DNA of 64,000 nt. Origin: Acidimicrobiales bacterium. Its GTDB lineage: Bacteria; Actinomycetota; Acidimicrobiia; Acidimicrobiales; VFJN01. The stretch covers positions 33,839 through 97,838 of the forward strand of contig DATHJB010000075.1 of NCBI GenBank assembly GCA_035316325.1, in the 5' to 3' direction. Both the position numbers and the translations under genes were made by a program. A model generated the notes under the pieces. The model saw only the letters and a program-made list of their open reading frames with translations, had not been told where the DNA came from and searched no databases. Shown here piece after piece: positions 33,396 through 42,052 of the stretch (within the stretch, counting starts at the first letter, position 1; the number at the start of each line of letters is the position of its first letter).

Positions 33396-34273
33396 CGACG
33401 CACCCGCCGGGCGGGGTGGGTGAGGAAGCGGGCGAGGTCGACCAGCCAGTCGCGGTCGGTGCGCAGCACCAGGTGCTCGGCACCGATCCGGCGCAGCGCG
33501 GCGGCGACGCCGTCACGGTGCGCCTGCGCGGCCTGTGCGTAGCGCTCCGAGAAGCCGGGCGCCGAGGTCTGCACCTCCCGCTGGCGGCCGGTCTCCGGGT
33601 CCGACACCACCAGCACCCCGACGTCGGGCAGCTCCAGCTCCCGGGGGTCGATCACCTCCACGGCCAGCACCTCGTGACGCCGGGCCACCATCTGGAAGGC
33701 CCGCTCCCACTCGGAGTCGACCAGGAAGTCCGACACGACCACCGCCAGCCCCCGCCGGTGGCTCGGCGCGGCCAGCTGCCGGACCGCTCGACCCAGTTCG
33801 GTCGGGCCCCCGCCGTCCACCTGCGGCGCCGTCAACGCCCGGTGCAGCACGGCCCGGACGTGGGCCCGACCGGAGCGGGCCGGGAAGGTCACCGTCCCCT
33901 CGCCGGTCACCAGGATGGCGCCGAGCCGGTTTCCACCCCGGGCGGTGAGCAGGCCCGTCGCCGAGGCGGCGTTGAAGGCCAGGTCGCGCTTGGTGCAGGC
34001 GGCGGTGCCGAAGTCGAGGCTGGGCGACAGGTCCACCACCAGCCACGTCTCCAGCTCGCGCTCGGCGATCGTCTCACGGACGTGGGTCGCCTGCGTGCGG
34101 GCGGTCACGTTCCAGTCGATCCGCCGCACGTCGTCGCCGGGCTCGTAGAGGCGGGTGTCGCCGGTCTCGGTGCCGTGGCCCGGCACGAGGCCCCGGTGGT
34201 CGCCCAGCAGCAGCCCGTCGAGCCGCCGGTTCACGGTCAGCTCCAGCCGCCGCAGCACCTCCTCAGGGCTCAT
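33392..34273 (-). CDS. DUF58 domain-containing protein
   Basis: A 293-residue DUF58 protein. The family signature RLYEPGDDVRRIDWNVTART lies about 41-60, and a degenerate VWA-like fold follows with LVVDLSPSLDFG (about 78-89), equivalent to a MIDAS strand. DUF58 proteins accompany MoxR ATPases and are thought to be adaptors or targets. The ATG at 34273 overlaps the moxR stop by 4 bases. No membrane segment is visible, unlike some longer homologues. Confidence 0.88.
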   Translation of the reverse strand: MSPEEVLRRLELTVNRRLDGLLLGDHRGLVPGHGTETGDTRLYEPGDDVRRIDWNVTARTQATHVRETIAERELETWLVVDLSPSLDFGTAACTKRDLAFNAASATGLLTARGGNRLGAILVTGEGTVTFPARSGRAHVRAVLHRALTAPQVDGGGPTELGRAVRQLAAPSHRRGLAVVVSDFLVDSEWERAFQMVARRHEVLAVEVIDPRELELPDVGVLVVSDPETGRQREVQTSAPGFSERYAQAAQAHRDGVAAALRRIGAEHLVLRTDRDWLVDLARFLTHPARRVRR

Positions 34274-35325
34274 GCGTCGGACCCGGTGTGGGATCCGTTG
34301 CCAGCCGTGGGGTCCTGGGTCGGGCTCACCCGGGGAGCGACCACCGTCGACAGCAGCTGGGCGAGGATCGCGTCGGCGTCGACACCCTGCGCCAGCGCCT
34401 CGTACGACAGGACCAGCCGGTGCCGCAGCACGTCGGGAGCGACGTCGAACACGTCCTGGGGCAGCACCCACGAGCGCCGCCGCATCGTCGCCAGCGCCCG
34501 GCCCGCGGCCACCAGCCCCAGCGACGCCCGCGGCGAGGCGCCGTAGTCGAGCAGCGGCGCCAGGTCGGCCCGGCCGCAGCGGGCCGGATCGCGGGTGGCC
34601 AGCACGAGGTTGACCGCGTACTCCATCACCGACACGTCCACGTAGGTGCCGTGCGAGACCGCCCGCTGCAGGCGCGCCAGGTCGTCCCGCGACAGGACGT
34701 TGTCGGCGTGCGGGGCGTCGACGCCCATCCGGCGCACGATCTCCAGCTCCTCGCTGGGCGACGGCAGGTCGACGAGCAGCTTCATCAGGAAGCGGTCGCG
34801 CTGCGCCTCCGGCAGCGGGTAGACGCCCTCCGACTCGATCGGGTTCTGCGTCGCCATCACCAGGAACGGTGTGGGTACCGGGTAGCTGGTGCCGCCGATC
34901 GTCACCTGGTGCTCGGCCATCACCTCCAGCAGCGCCGACTGCACCTTCGCCGGCGCCCGGTTCACCTCGTCGGCCAGCAGGAAGTTCACGAACACCGGGC
35001 CCAGCTCGACGCCGAACGTCTCCGTCGACGGGCGGTAGATCCGGGTGCCCGTGATGTCGGCCGGCATGAGGTCGGGCGTGAACTGCACGCGGCCGAACGT
35101 GCCGCCGACCACCGTGGCCAGTGTCTGGGCGGCCAGCGTCTTCGCCAGCCCGGGCAGCCCTTCGAGCAGCACGTGCCCACCCGACAGGAGGGCCACCATC
35201 AAGCGTTCGATCACCCGGTCCTGCCCGACGATCACCTTCTTGACCTCGAACAGCGCCTGCTCGATGAGGCTCGCATCGTCGGTGGTGGGTCGTGCTGAGG
35301 TGGCGGAGGTCTCGGCGTCGTCCAC
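34270..35325 (-). CDS. MoxR-type AAA+ ATPase
   Basis: A 351-residue AAA+ ATPase of the MoxR family that acts as a chaperone with VWA proteins. Walker A is GLPGLAKT (about 58-65), Walker B is LLADEVNRAPAK (about 116-127), sensor 1 is VMATQNPIE, and sensor 2 lies in GASPRASLGL. A short, disordered N-terminal extension rich in Thr/Ser precedes the domain. It heads the moxR-DUF58-VWA operon and is divergent from ftsY across 111 bases. Confidence 0.93.
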   Translation of the reverse strand: MDDAETSATSARPTTDDASLIEQALFEVKKVIVGQDRVIERLMVALLSGGHVLLEGLPGLAKTLAAQTLATVVGGTFGRVQFTPDLMPADITGTRIYRPSTETFGVELGPVFVNFLLADEVNRAPAKVQSALLEVMAEHQVTIGGTSYPVPTPFLVMATQNPIESEGVYPLPEAQRDRFLMKLLVDLPSPSEELEIVRRMGVDAPHADNVLSRDDLARLQRAVSHGTYVDVSVMEYAVNLVLATRDPARCGRADLAPLLDYGASPRASLGLVAAGRALATMRRRSWVLPQDVFDVAPDVLRHRLVLSYEALAQGVDADAILAQLLSTVVAPRVSPTQDPTAGNGSHTGSDA

Positions 35326-35436
35326 GGCGCGACACTACGAAGTCGATCGACCCTTCCGGCATCGGGACTTCTCAGCCCTCTCAGGTTCGCGGGGCCGCCA
35401 GCCGCCCGACGGGGGAGCGGTAGGCTCCGCCGGGCC

Positions 35437-36516
35437 ATGGACCTCGTCGTCGTCGTCGCCGTCCTCGCTCTCGTCCTCGTGGCGGGCAGCGCCTACTTCC
35501 TCGTCGTCGGCCGCCGCCGCGACGAGTCGCTGGGGGTGGAGGAGCCGTCGACCGCGGAGGTCGAGGCCCCAGCTGCGGCCACCGCGGCCGCGACCGCCAC
35601 CGTCGAGGCGCCGGCCGGCCCGCCCCCGACGTTCCGGGATCGGCTCGGCAAGGCGAGGGGTGCGCTCGGCGGCTACCTGACCACCATCCGCTCCCGCAAG
35701 GTCGACGACCAGACCTGGGACGACCTGGAGGAGGCGCTCATCCGGGCCGACGTCGGCGTCGCCGCCACGCAGCGGATCCTCGACGACCTGCGGGAGGTCG
35801 CCAAGAGCGAGTCGATCAGCGACCCCGACGCCCTCATCGACCGGCTCAAGGCCGAGCTGAAGGGCCTGCTCTCGGAGGGCGACCGCAGCCTGCGCTACGA
35901 CGCCGGCAGTCCCAACGTGTGGCTGTTCGTGGGCGTCAACGGCGTCGGCAAGACCACCACCATCGGCAAGATCGCCCGGCAGCAGATCGCCGGCGGCCGG
36001 TCGGTGGTGATGGCCGCGGGCGACACCTTCCGCGCCGCCGCCGCCGAGCAGCTCACCGCGTGGGCCGAGCGCTCCGGCGCCGACATCGTGCGCGGCAACG
36101 AGGGCGGTGACCCCTCGGCGGTCATCTACGACGCCGTGCAGCGGGCCGCGGCCCGGGGTGGCGACCTCGTGCTGGGCGACACGGCCGGTCGCCTCCACAC
36201 CAAGACCAACCTGATGGAAGAGCTGAGCAAGGTGCGCCGCGTCGCCGACCGCGAGCCGGGGTCGGTCACCGAGGTCCTCCTCGTGCTCGACGCCACCACC
36301 GGCCAGAACGGCCTCACCCAGGCCCAGCAGTTCACCGACGCCGTCGACGTCACCGGCATCGTGCTCACCAAGCTCGACGGCTCGGCCAAGGGCGGCATCG
36401 CCCTCGCCGTGGAGACCAGCCTCGGCATCCCGATCAAGCTGGTGGGCCTGGGCGAAGGGGTCGAGGACCTGGTCGACTTCGACCCCGACGAGTTCGTCGA
36501 AGCGCTCTTCGCGTAG
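35437..36516 (+). CDS. ftsY: Signal recognition particle receptor FtsY
   Basis: A 359-residue SRP receptor GTPase that delivers ribosome-nascent chain complexes to SecYEG. It starts with a hydrophobic membrane anchor (VVVVAVLALVLVAGSAYFLVV), has an Ala/Glu-rich linker to about residue 65, then the NG domain: G1 GVNGVGKTTTIGK (about 168-180), DTFRAAAAEQL, G3 DTAGR (about 248), and TKLDGSAKGG (about 311-320). The true membrane helix at the N-terminus is the form seen in many actinobacteria. It is followed by a BON gene and ffh. Confidence 0.96.
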   Translation: MDLVVVVAVLALVLVAGSAYFLVVGRRRDESLGVEEPSTAEVEAPAAATAAATATVEAPAGPPPTFRDRLGKARGALGGYLTTIRSRKVDDQTWDDLEEALIRADVGVAATQRILDDLREVAKSESISDPDALIDRLKAELKGLLSEGDRSLRYDAGSPNVWLFVGVNGVGKTTTIGKIARQQIAGGRSVVMAAGDTFRAAAAEQLTAWAERSGADIVRGNEGGDPSAVIYDAVQRAAARGGDLVLGDTAGRLHTKTNLMEELSKVRRVADREPGSVTEVLLVLDATTGQNGLTQAQQFTDAVDVTGIVLTKLDGSAKGGIALAVETSLGIPIKLVGLGEGVEDLVDFDPDEFVEALFA

Positions 36517-36538
36517 CGGACGAGACGGAGGAGCAACG

Positions 36539-36934
36539 GTGCTGACAGTTCTCAGGACAGGGTTCCGGGTCGGCTATCGCGCGGCCCGCGTGATCGGCCC
36601 GGCGCGGCTCGCCATCGTCGCCCTCGGCGTCGGGATCGGGCTGCTGATCGCCCCCACGTCGGGCGCCGACCTGCGGGAGCGCCTGCGCCGCCGCTGGGAG
36701 GAGCGCCGCGAGTCGTCCGGCGACCTCGACATCGCCCAGCGGGTGCGCGACGAGCTGGCGCAGTCGCCCCGCACGTGGCACCTGCCACAGCCCGAGGTCG
36801 AGGTGTCCGACGGCACCGCGATCCTCACCGGCCAGGTGCCGCACCTGTCGGGTCGGGCCGATCTGGAGCGCATCGCCGCCGCCGTCGCCGGAGTTGTCGC
36901 CGTCGACAGCCGGCTGGTCGTGGAAAGTCGATAG
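36539..36934 (+). CDS. BON-domain protein
   Basis: A 131-residue protein with a hydrophobic N-terminal segment (about 20-40) and a C-terminal BON domain (IAQRVRDELAQ...VEVSDGTAILTGQVPHLSGR...GVVAVDSRLVV, about 65-130). BON domains bind phospholipid surfaces; single-domain anchored forms are often envelope-stress or membrane-maintenance proteins. GTG start after GGAGGAG. Its position between ftsY and ffh is unusual; co-transcription with ftsY is likely from the 22-base gap. Confidence 0.83.
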   Translation: MLTVLRTGFRVGYRAARVIGPARLAIVALGVGIGLLIAPTSGADLRERLRRRWEERRESSGDLDIAQRVRDELAQSPRTWHLPQPEVEVSDGTAILTGQVPHLSGRADLERIAAAVAGVVAVDSRLVVESR

Positions 36935-36937
36935 CGA

Positions 36938-36986
36938 CTCGGCGAAGCCCGAGGCCCTTCGGGGCGGCGGCCGGGGTGGTTGGCGG
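36938..36986 (+). repeat. Intergenic GC-rich repeat, copy A
   Basis: This begins with the 16-mer CTCGGCGAAGCCCGAG, a short hairpin with arms CTCGG/CCGAG, and ends with CGGGGTGGTTGGCGG. The same 16-mer and the same 15-mer occur, inverted, at 53327-53374, and a related copy lies at 51523-51570. It occupies the gap between the BON gene and ffh, and may also end the ftsY transcript. Confidence 0.6.
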
Positions 36987-37005
36987 GCGGTAGGGTTACC
37001 GGTTC

Positions 37006-38415
37006 ATGTTCGAGTCGCTTTCGGATCGCTTCGAGGGGATCTTCGGTCGTCTCCGCAGCAAGGGAACGCTGCGGGAGTCCGACGTCGACGAGGTCCTGCG
37101 CGAGATCCGCCTCGCCCTGCTCGAGGCCGACGTCAACTTCACCGTCGTCAAGACGATGGTCGAGCGCCTGCGGGAGCGGGCCATCGGGGCCAAGGTCCAC
37201 GAGGCGCTGAACCCGGCTCAGCAAGTCGTCAAGCTGGTCAACGAGGTCCTCGCCGAGGCGCTGGGCGGCGAATCGGTCACGATCCGCTACGCCTCGCGGC
37301 CGCCGACGGTCGTGCTGATGGCCGGTCTCCAGGGCGCCGGCAAGACCACCGCCACCGCCAAGCTCGCCCGCTGGTTCAAGCAGCAGGGCCGCAGCCCGCT
37401 GCTCGTGGGCGCCGACCTGCAGCGGCCCGCCGCCGTCGAGCAGCTCCGCACCCTCGGCGAGCGCGTCGGCGTGCAGGTGTTCAGCCAGCCGGGCGACCCG
37501 ATCGCCACGGCCAAGGCGGGTGTCGAGGAGGCGCGGCGGCTCGGCCGCGACGTCTGCATCGTCGACACCGCCGGCCGCCTGGCCGTCGACGCCGAGATGA
37601 TGGACCAGGTCAGGCACATCGCCGACGCGACCTCGCCCGACTACACGTTCCTCGTCGTCGACGCCATGACCGGCCAGGACGCCGTCACCGTCGCCGAGTC
37701 CTTCAACGCCACGCTCGAGCTCGACGGCGTCATCATGACCAAGCTCGACGGCGACGCCCGCGGTGGCGCGGCGCTGTCGGTCAAGGAGGTGGTCGGCAAG
37801 CCGATCGCCTTCGCGTCGACGGGGGAGAAGGTCGACGACTTCGACCTGTTCCACCCCGACCGCCTCGCCAGCCGAATCCTCGGCATGGGCGACGTGCTCA
37901 CCCTCATCGAGAAGGCCGAGCAGGTCTACGAGAAGGAGGAGGCCGAGCAGGCCGCGGCGAAGCTGCTGGGTGGCGGCTTCACGCTCGACGACTTCCTCGA
38001 GCAGCTCCAGCAGGTCCGCAAGATGGGCCCGTTGCAGAACATCCTCGGCATGATGCCCGGCGTCCCCAAGGAGATGAAGGACGCCGAGGTCGACGAGAAG
38101 CAGCTCGGCCGGGTCGAGGCGATCATCCGCTCGATGACGCAGGCCGAGCGGATCGACCCCACCGTCATCGACGGCTCCCGGCGCTCTCGCATCGCCCGGG
38201 GCAGCGGCACCGAGCCCGGTGACGTCAGCCAGCTCGTGAAGCAGTTCCGCGAGATGCAGAAGATGATGAAGAAGATGCCCGGCTTCGCCCGCCCGAAGGG
38301 TGGCGGCAAGGGCCGCAAGGGGCGCAAGGGCCGTTCCGGCGGCGGTCGGGTCACCCCTCCCGGAGGCGGCCGGGTCACGCCGAAGCAGCCGTTCACGCTG
38401 CCCGGCTTGAACTGA
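37006..38415 (+). CDS. ffh: Signal recognition particle protein Ffh
   Basis: A 469-residue SRP GTPase that binds 4.5S RNA and signal sequences. The N domain starts MFESLSDRFEGIFG. The G domain has GLQGAGKTTATAKLA (about 107-121), DLQRPAAVEQL, DTAGRLAVD (about 187) and TKLDGDARGG (about 245). The methionine-rich M domain spans about 325-440 (MGPLQNILGMMPG, MQKMMKKMPG). The basic Gly/Lys/Arg tail GGGKGRKGRKGRSGGGR near the end is longer than usual. The ATG follows the intergenic repeat. Confidence 0.97.
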   Translation: MFESLSDRFEGIFGRLRSKGTLRESDVDEVLREIRLALLEADVNFTVVKTMVERLRERAIGAKVHEALNPAQQVVKLVNEVLAEALGGESVTIRYASRPPTVVLMAGLQGAGKTTATAKLARWFKQQGRSPLLVGADLQRPAAVEQLRTLGERVGVQVFSQPGDPIATAKAGVEEARRLGRDVCIVDTAGRLAVDAEMMDQVRHIADATSPDYTFLVVDAMTGQDAVTVAESFNATLELDGVIMTKLDGDARGGAALSVKEVVGKPIAFASTGEKVDDFDLFHPDRLASRILGMGDVLTLIEKAEQVYEKEEAEQAAAKLLGGGFTLDDFLEQLQQVRKMGPLQNILGMMPGVPKEMKDAEVDEKQLGRVEAIIRSMTQAERIDPTVIDGSRRSRIARGSGTEPGDVSQLVKQFREMQKMMKKMPGFARPKGGGKGRKGRKGRSGGGRVTPPGGGRVTPKQPFTLPGLN

Positions 38416-38459
38416 CGCGCCGATCTGGCGCAAAATCGCAGGTCGCCTCCCCGGCGAGC

Positions 38460-38479
38460 TCGCAACACATCGCAACACA
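38460..38479 (+). repeat. Tandem 10-mer in rpsP leader
   Basis: TCGCAACACA occurs twice head to tail, directly before the rpsP ribosome site (AGAAGGA). It may be part of a leader structure or a protein-binding site for ribosomal operon control; no clear hairpin was found. Confidence 0.45.
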
Positions 38480-38493
38480 GAAGGACGTACGAA

Positions 38494-38790
38494 GTGGCCG
38501 TCAAGCTCCGCCTCATGCGGATGGGCAAGAAGAAGCAGCCGACGTACCGCGTGGTCGCGGCCGATGTCCGTTCGCCGAGGGACGGCCGGTTCATCGAGAT
38601 CGTCGGCATCTACAACCCCCGCACCGACCCCTCCCAGATCAGCATCGACAACGCGAAGGCCGTCGCCTGGTTGGCGAAGGGCGCCCAGCCCACGGACACG
38701 GTGCGCAAGCTCCTGGAGATCTCCGGGGCGTGGGGCGAGTTCACGGGCGAGGCCCCGGCCCCGGCCGCTGCGGCCCCGGCAGCCGAATGA
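38494..38790 (+). CDS. rpsP: 30S ribosomal protein S16
   Basis: A 98-residue S16. It begins [20 protein letters not shown], the hallmark of the family, and contains [14 protein letters not shown] (about 30-43). The C-terminal tail [13 protein letters not shown] is a low-complexity extension. GTG start with AGAAGGA upstream. Its stop overlaps the KH protein start (ATGA), in the standard rpsP-khpA-rimM-trmD-rplS order. Confidence 0.97.
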   Translation: MAVKLRLMRMGKKKQPTYRVVAADVRSPRDGRFIEIVGIYNPRTDPSQISIDNAKAVAWLAKGAQPTDTVRKLLEISGAWGEFTGEAPAPAAAAPAAE

Positions 38791-39059
38791 CGGATACATC
38801 CTCCTCCGACATCGCGGTCGTGCCGACTGCGCACGCCGTGCTGCTCCATGTCGTCGGTGCGCTGGTCGAGGACCAGGACGCCATCCGGGTCGAGACCGAG
38901 ATGTCGGGCTCGACGCCCCGCCTCACGGTCCGGGTCGGCCGCTCCGACATGGGTCGGGTGATCGGCAAGCGCGGTCGTGTCGCCCAGGCCATCCGCACCG
39001 TCGTGCGGGCCGCCGCCGTGCGCGACGGCAGCGACGTCGAGGTCGAGTTCGAGGACTGA
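38787..39059 (+). CDS. khpA: KH-domain RNA-binding protein KhpA
   Basis: A 90-residue single-KH protein. The RNA-binding GxxG loop is in [19 protein letters not shown] (about 54-72). KhpA usually works with KhpB in RNA binding and cell-size control; no khpB lies in this window. The ATG overlaps the rpsP stop, and rimM starts one base after its own stop. Confidence 0.93.
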   Translation: MTDTSSSDIAVVPTAHAVLLHVVGALVEDQDAIRVETEMSGSTPRLTVRVGRSDMGRVIGKRGRVAQAIRTVVRAAAVRDGSDVEVEFED

Positions 39060-39060
39060 G

Positions 39061-39570
39061 GTGACCCAGCCTCCCCTCGTCGAGGTGGGGCGCATCACCC
39101 GCCCGCACGGCCTGAAGGGCGAGGTCGTCGTGGTGCTCACGTCGGACCGCGAGGAGCGGGTCGCCGTGGGCTCCTGCCTGGAGAGCGACCGCGGCCCCCT
39201 GGTCGTGGCCGCGGCCCGGCGGGAGCAGCGCAAGGGTCAGCAGCGCCACACGCAGCAGTACACCCAGCACTGGGTCGTCGCGTTCACCGGCCATGAAGGT
39301 CGGGAGGCCGCCGAGCGCCTCCGGGACGTGGTGTTGCGCGCCGAGCGCATCGAGGATCCCGACGCGCTGTGGGTCGACGATCTCGTGGGCGCGTCGGTCG
39401 AGTTGGCCGGCTCCGGCGAGGTGGTGGGTGCGTGCGTCGCCGTCGTCGCCAACCCGGCGTCCGACCTGATCGAGCTCGACTCGGGCGCCCTGGTGCCGGT
39501 CGTGTTCGTGGTCTCGCACAGCGACGGCCGGGTGGTCGTCGACCCTCCCGAAGGCCTGTTCGACCTGTGA
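39061..39570 (+). CDS. rimM: Ribosome maturation factor RimM
   Basis: A 169-residue RimM, which binds S19 and helps mature the 30S head. The N-terminal domain begins VEVGRITRPHGLKGEVVV, the family signature. The C-terminal PRC-barrel contains LWVDDLVGASVELAGSGEVVG (about 100-120, given by its ends) and VVVDPPEGLFDL at the end. The loop REQRKGQQRHTQQYTQH is longer and more basic than usual. GTG start directly after khpA. Its stop overlaps the trmD start by 4 bases. Confidence 0.93.
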   Translation: MTQPPLVEVGRITRPHGLKGEVVVVLTSDREERVAVGSCLESDRGPLVVAAARREQRKGQQRHTQQYTQHWVVAFTGHEGREAAERLRDVVLRAERIEDPDALWVDDLVGASVELAGSGEVVGACVAVVANPASDLIELDSGALVPVVFVVSHSDGRVVVDPPEGLFDL

Positions 39571-40310
39571 CCGGTCTGCGCATCGACGTCTTCACGATCT
39601 TCCCGGGGATGGTCGAGCACTTCGTCGACCAGGGCCTCCTGGGCAGGGCCCGGACCGGCGGCCTGCTCGACATCCGCACCCACGACCTGCGCGCCTGCAC
39701 CACCGACGTCCACCGCTCGGTCGACGACGCCCCGTTCGGCGGTGGCGCCGGGATGGTGCTCATGCCCGAGCCGATCTTCGCCGTGGTCGAGCAGGTCGAC
39801 CCGCCGCGCCCGCTCTACTACCTGGGCCCGGCAGGTCGGCGCTTCGACCAGTCGGTGGCCCAGGAGCTGTCGGCGGCGGCGGGGGAGTCGGAGGGCTTCA
39901 GCCTGCTGTGCGGCCGCTACGAGGGCGTCGACGAGCGGGTGCGGGAGCACCTGTGCGACGGCGAGCTGTCCCTGGGCGACATGGTGCTGGCCGGCGGCGA
40001 GGTGGCGGCCATGGTCGTCATCGAGGCGGTGGGGCGCCTGGTGCCCGGCGTGATGGGCAACGACGCCTCGGCCGGCGACGAGTCGTTCTCCGACGGCCTG
40101 CTGGAGTACCCGCAGTACACGCGGCCGGCGAGCTTCCGCGGCTGGGAGGTGCCGGACGTGCTGCGCAGTGGCGACCACGGTCGGATCGCCCGTTGGCGTC
40201 GGGCACAGGCCCTGCGTCGCACCATCGAGCGCCGGCCCGACCTGATGGCCACCCGTGGAGGCCTCTCCGCGGTGGACGCCGCTTTGCTGGCCGAGTTCGA
40301 CGAGGGATAG
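39567..40310 (+). CDS. trmD: tRNA (guanine37-N1)-methyltransferase TrmD
   Basis: A 247-residue SPOUT methyltransferase that makes m1G37 in tRNAs reading CNN codons, preventing +1 frameshifts. Visible are the start RIDVFTIFPGM, the conserved DDAPFGGGAGMVLMPEP (about 52-68), the trefoil-knot SAM site YYLGPAGRRFDQ and LLCGRYEGVDERV (about 113-125), and GGEVAAMVVIEA. Length and motifs are standard. GTG start overlapping rimM. Confidence 0.97.
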   Translation: MTGLRIDVFTIFPGMVEHFVDQGLLGRARTGGLLDIRTHDLRACTTDVHRSVDDAPFGGGAGMVLMPEPIFAVVEQVDPPRPLYYLGPAGRRFDQSVAQELSAAAGESEGFSLLCGRYEGVDERVREHLCDGELSLGDMVLAGGEVAAMVVIEAVGRLVPGVMGNDASAGDESFSDGLLEYPQYTRPASFRGWEVPDVLRSGDHGRIARWRRAQALRRTIERRPDLMATRGGLSAVDAALLAEFDEG

Positions 40311-40367
40311 CCTCTCCCGTCCGCCCCGTTGGGCGAACAAGCCCCGTCTCCGTTGGAGCGACGTGCC

Positions 40368-40715
40368 ATGAACCCCACTGATCTCGTTGATCAATCAAGC
40401 CTGCGCAGCGACGTCCCTGACTTCGCGCCGGGCGACACCCTGAAGGTGCACGTACGTGTCATCGAAGGCCAGAAGGAGCGCGTCCAGGTGTTCCAGGGCG
40501 TGGTCATCGCCCGTGCCGGCTCCGGCATCCGCGAGACGTTCACCGTCCGCAAGGTGAGCTACGGCGTCGGCGTCGAGCGCACGTTCCCCCTGCACACGCC
40601 CACCATCGCTCGCATCGAGGTCGTCACCCGTGGCGACGTGCGGCGGGCCAAGCTCTACTACCTCCGCGACCGCATCGGTAAGGCTGCGAAGGTCAAGGAG
40701 AAGCGCGACGCCTAA
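40368..40715 (+). CDS. rplS: 50S ribosomal protein L19
   Basis: A 115-residue L19, at the interface of the two ribosomal subunits. It has [37 protein letters not shown] and [13 protein letters not shown] in the expected order, and the basic end [16 protein letters not shown]. The ATG at 40368 ([15 protein letters not shown]) was chosen with a GGAG site upstream; the GTG-like codon at 40329 lacks support. Confidence 0.97.
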   Translation: MNPTDLVDQSSLRSDVPDFAPGDTLKVHVRVIEGQKERVQVFQGVVIARAGSGIRETFTVRKVSYGVGVERTFPLHTPTIARIEVVTRGDVRRAKLYYLRDRIGKAAKVKEKRDA

Positions 40716-40765
40716 CCCGGGCGCCCACGGTCGTCGTCGTCTGATGAAGCACTAGGGTTCCGGCC

Positions 40766-41059
40766 ATGAGCACCGAGGACCTCGAGCGCTACGAGGCCGA
40801 GATCGAGCTCCAGCTCTACAAGGAGTACAAGGACGTCTGTCCGATGTTCTCCTTCGTGGTCGAGACAGAGCGCCGGTTCTACCTGGCGAACGAGGTGCGG
40901 CAGACGGTTCGCTCCGATGGGGGCCGCACCCATGTCGAGCTGGAGCTGAGGGACGCCTGGGTGTGGGACATGTACCGGACCAGCCGCTTCGTGCAGTCGG
41001 TGCAGATCGTGACGTTTCGCGACGTCAACGTGGAAGAGCTCCCACCGAAGGAGATATGA
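40766..41059 (+). CDS. DUF2469 family protein
   Basis: A 97-residue protein of the actinobacterial DUF2469 family. It begins MSTEDLERYEAEIELQLYKEY and contains VVETERRFYLANEV and DVNVEELPPKEI. It is conserved between rplS and yraN in actinobacteria, including mycobacteria. No catalytic residues are recognisable and its function is unknown. The last four bases overlap the yraN start. Confidence 0.92.
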   Translation: MSTEDLERYEAEIELQLYKEYKDVCPMFSFVVETERRFYLANEVRQTVRSDGGRTHVELELRDAWVWDMYRTSRFVQSVQIVTFRDVNVEELPPKEI

Positions 41060-41400
41060 CCCGGGCGAAGCGGCAGCTGGGTGAAGCCGGAGAGGAGAGG
41101 GCCGCGGCCTGGTACCTGGCCGCCGGTTACCAGGTGCTCGCCCGCAACTGGCGCTGTGACGACGGCGAGCTCGACCTGGTGCTCGTCGGGCACGGGTCGG
41201 TCGTGTTCTCCGAGGTCAAGACCCGATCGTCGGATCGGTTCGGCGTGCCGGCCGAGGCCGTGGGCGTGGTCAAGCAGCGCCGCCTCCGCGGGCTGGCCGC
41301 TCGCTTCCTGCGGGAGAACCCTGGGTGTAGGGGGCGCATCCGCTTCGACGTGGTGTCGATCCTCCGGGGCCAGGTGCAGGTGATCGAGGCCGCTTTCTGA
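41056..41400 (+). CDS. yraN: UPF0102 (YraN) nuclease-fold protein
   Basis: A 114-residue YraN. It has the family pattern GEAGEERAAAWYLAAGYQVL, then RNWRCDDGELDLV and VVFSEVKTRSS, which reproduce the D...ExK residues of restriction-endonuclease-like folds (about 36-58). The exact substrate is unknown; linkage to comM and dprA suggests DNA processing. The ATG at 41056 overlaps the DUF2469 stop, and the stop abuts bluB. Confidence 0.93.
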   Translation: MTRAKRQLGEAGEERAAAWYLAAGYQVLARNWRCDDGELDLVLVGHGSVVFSEVKTRSSDRFGVPAEAVGVVKQRRLRGLAARFLRENPGCRGRIRFDVVSILRGQVQVIEAAF

Positions 41401-42032
41401 TGGACCTGTACGAGGCCGTGTTCCGCCGGCGCGACGTGCGGGGCCAGTTCAACGGAGCGCCGGTCGACCCGGCTGTGCTGTGGCGGGTGCTCGGCGCCGC
41501 CCACGCCGCGCCGAGCGTCGGCCTGACCCAGCCGTGGGACTTCGTCGTGGTCGACGATGCCCAGGTCAAGCAGCAGTTCTGGACCCACGTGCAGGAGGAG
41601 CGGGAGCGCTTCGCGGCCACGCTCGACCCGGAGCGGGCCGACGTCTTCTCCGACATCAAGATCGACGGGGTGCTGGAGTCGAGCCTGTCGGTGGTGGTCA
41701 CCTACGACCCGGAGCGGGGGCGACCGGCGGTGTTGGGCCGGCACACGATCGACGACGCCGGCCTGTACTCCGTGTGCCTGGCCATCCAGAACCTGTGGCT
41801 GGCGGCGACGGCCGAGGGCTGGGGCGTCGGCTGGGTGTCGTTCTACGACGAGGACTTCCTGTCGTCGCTGGTGGGGCTGCCCTCGGGCGTGCGGCCGGTG
41901 GCGTGGCTGTGCGTCGGCCCGGTGTCGCACATCGAGGAGGACCCGGACCTGGAGCGTCTCGGCTGGCGCGAGCGTCGGCCGCTCGCTCTGGCCGTGCACC
42001 GCAACCGCTGGGACGAGCAGCTCATGCCATAG
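41400..42032 (+). CDS. bluB: 5,6-dimethylbenzimidazole synthase BluB
   Basis: A 210-residue flavin protein of the nitroreductase fold. BluB fragments reduced FMN with oxygen to form DMB, the lower ligand of cobalamin. The BluB-specific run AAPSVGLTQPWDFVVVDD (about 36-53) and the late GVGWVSFYDEDFLSSLVGLP (about 140-159) separate it from ordinary nitroreductases. Its presence implies that the organism can make at least the DMB part of vitamin B12. No cobalamin riboswitch was seen; the gene overlaps yraN by one base. Confidence 0.88.
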   Translation: MDLYEAVFRRRDVRGQFNGAPVDPAVLWRVLGAAHAAPSVGLTQPWDFVVVDDAQVKQQFWTHVQEERERFAATLDPERADVFSDIKIDGVLESSLSVVVTYDPERGRPAVLGRHTIDDAGLYSVCLAIQNLWLAATAEGWGVGWVSFYDEDFLSSLVGLPSGVRPVAWLCVGPVSHIEEDPDLERLGWRERRPLALAVHRNRWDEQLMP

Positions 42033-42052
42033 GGTCGGCGGTCAGGGCGTCC

